Origin: a virus | Virus record (IMG/VR): IMGVR_UViG_3300021371_000006 | Span: 1 to 64,000 of that record | Length of the DNA: 64,000 bases | Strand: one strand, 5' to 3' | In this document: in pieces, positions 63,830 to 64,000 of the stretch | How positions within the stretch are numbered: position 1 is the stretch's first letter | How the letters are laid out: every line of letters starts with the position of its first letter | Translations under genes and position numbers: made by a program | The notes under the pieces: generated by a model | Told to the model about the DNA's origin: nothing | What the model saw: the letters and a program-made list of their open reading frames with translations, nothing else | Database searches by the model: none

Positions 63830-64000
63830 TGAAGTTTATAACTCTATTATTAGAAGGTAAAAAGGAGCGTATAATAGATAAGTTCCGAAATCAACTTGAA
63901 CCGTTAGGTGACGAGGCGATAAAATATGCCGAAATAATTATAAATAACGACCCAAGCTTAACTAAAAAGTATTCTGAATGGGGTGTTAAAAAATTTATAG
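63829..64000 (+). CDS. Leader-bearing protein, cut by the window edge
   Basis: 57 codons are visible, starting MKFITLLLEGKKERIIDKF, with L-L-E followed by G at residues 7-10. The visible body is helical and charged (AIKYAEIIINNDPSLTKKY). It starts on the A of the preceding TAA (TAATG), so it is coupled to the OmpA-like gene. The rest is outside the window. Confidence 0.65.
   Translation, partial: MKFITLLLEGKKERIIDKFRNQLEPLGDEAIKYAEIIINNDPSLTKKYSEWGVKKFI

Noticed and set aside
1-64000. Window as a bacterial chromosome segment or prophage flank
   Set aside because: DnaK, ClpP, RmlC and T9SS genes could suggest a bacterium, but there are no core cellular genes. tRNA arrays, tail genes, hydrolases, tiny overlapping genes and the leader families run throughout, so a large phage fits better.

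Overview
The window looks like part of the genome of a very large (jumbo) T4-type tailed phage infecting a member of the Bacteroidota, probably marine. It has a large tail protein of a kind seen in marine T4-like phages, peptidoglycan hydrolases, a spanin-like lysis pair, an HNH endonuclease, 13 tRNA genes and a tmRNA. There are no ribosomal or core metabolic genes. The host group is suggested by four things: Bacteroidota-type promoters (TTTG, 19-20 bp, TAnnTTTG), almost no Shine-Dalgarno sequences, signal peptides ending in SQ, and type IX secretion (T9SS) parts. The DNA is AT-rich and uses the standard code.

Layout. 1-3.7 kb: short unknown genes, a cut P-loop gene, structured non-coding DNA and a tract of long G and C runs. 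3.7-20.2 kb: mostly + strand genes, many with a short N-terminal leader, plus a DoxX protein, a nucleotidyltransferase, a lysis block (peptidoglycan-binding protein and overlapping spanin-like genes), an M23 peptidase and a DnaJ-like zinc protein. 20.2-22.9 kb, - strand: GAF protein, ClpP, DUF805 protein and two tRNAs. 23.1-27.0 kb: tail genes. 28.1-30.1 kb: a secreted M43 protease with a T9SS sorting domain. 31.9-34.5 kb: tRNA array with an unexplained structured stretch. 34.5-39.4 kb, - strand: small genes, an SLT-like lysozyme, FKBP, DnaK and a secreted nuclease. 39.4-45.6 kb: amidase, metallopeptidase-like, SAP and polyphosphate kinase 2 (PPK2) genes. 47-51 kb: RmlC and a PorP/SprF-like membrane protein. 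51-56.6 kb: a tight run of five leader-bearing genes. 56.7-59.7 kb: a 998-residue repeat adhesin with a T9SS type B C-terminus. 59.8-64 kb: HNH, holin-like protein, tmRNA, CAP protein and more leader-bearing genes.

How it may work together. About 20 unrelated proteins start with a short charged or amphipathic leader that ends in L-x-E or I-x-E, very often followed by Q. That is the cleavage rule of the T4 prohead protease and resembles the capsid-targeting peptides of T4 internal proteins. Many of these genes lie just downstream of a repeated TATTTAT element that behaves like a late promoter. I infer a large set of head-packaged, protease-trimmed proteins (peptidases, peptidoglycan-binding and membrane-active proteins) delivered with the DNA. 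A second group carries host-type promoters and signal peptides and probably acts on the infected cell surface through the host T9SS. A third group (DnaK, FKBP, ClpP, tmRNA, tRNAs, PPK2) would support protein synthesis, folding, turnover and energy during a long infection.
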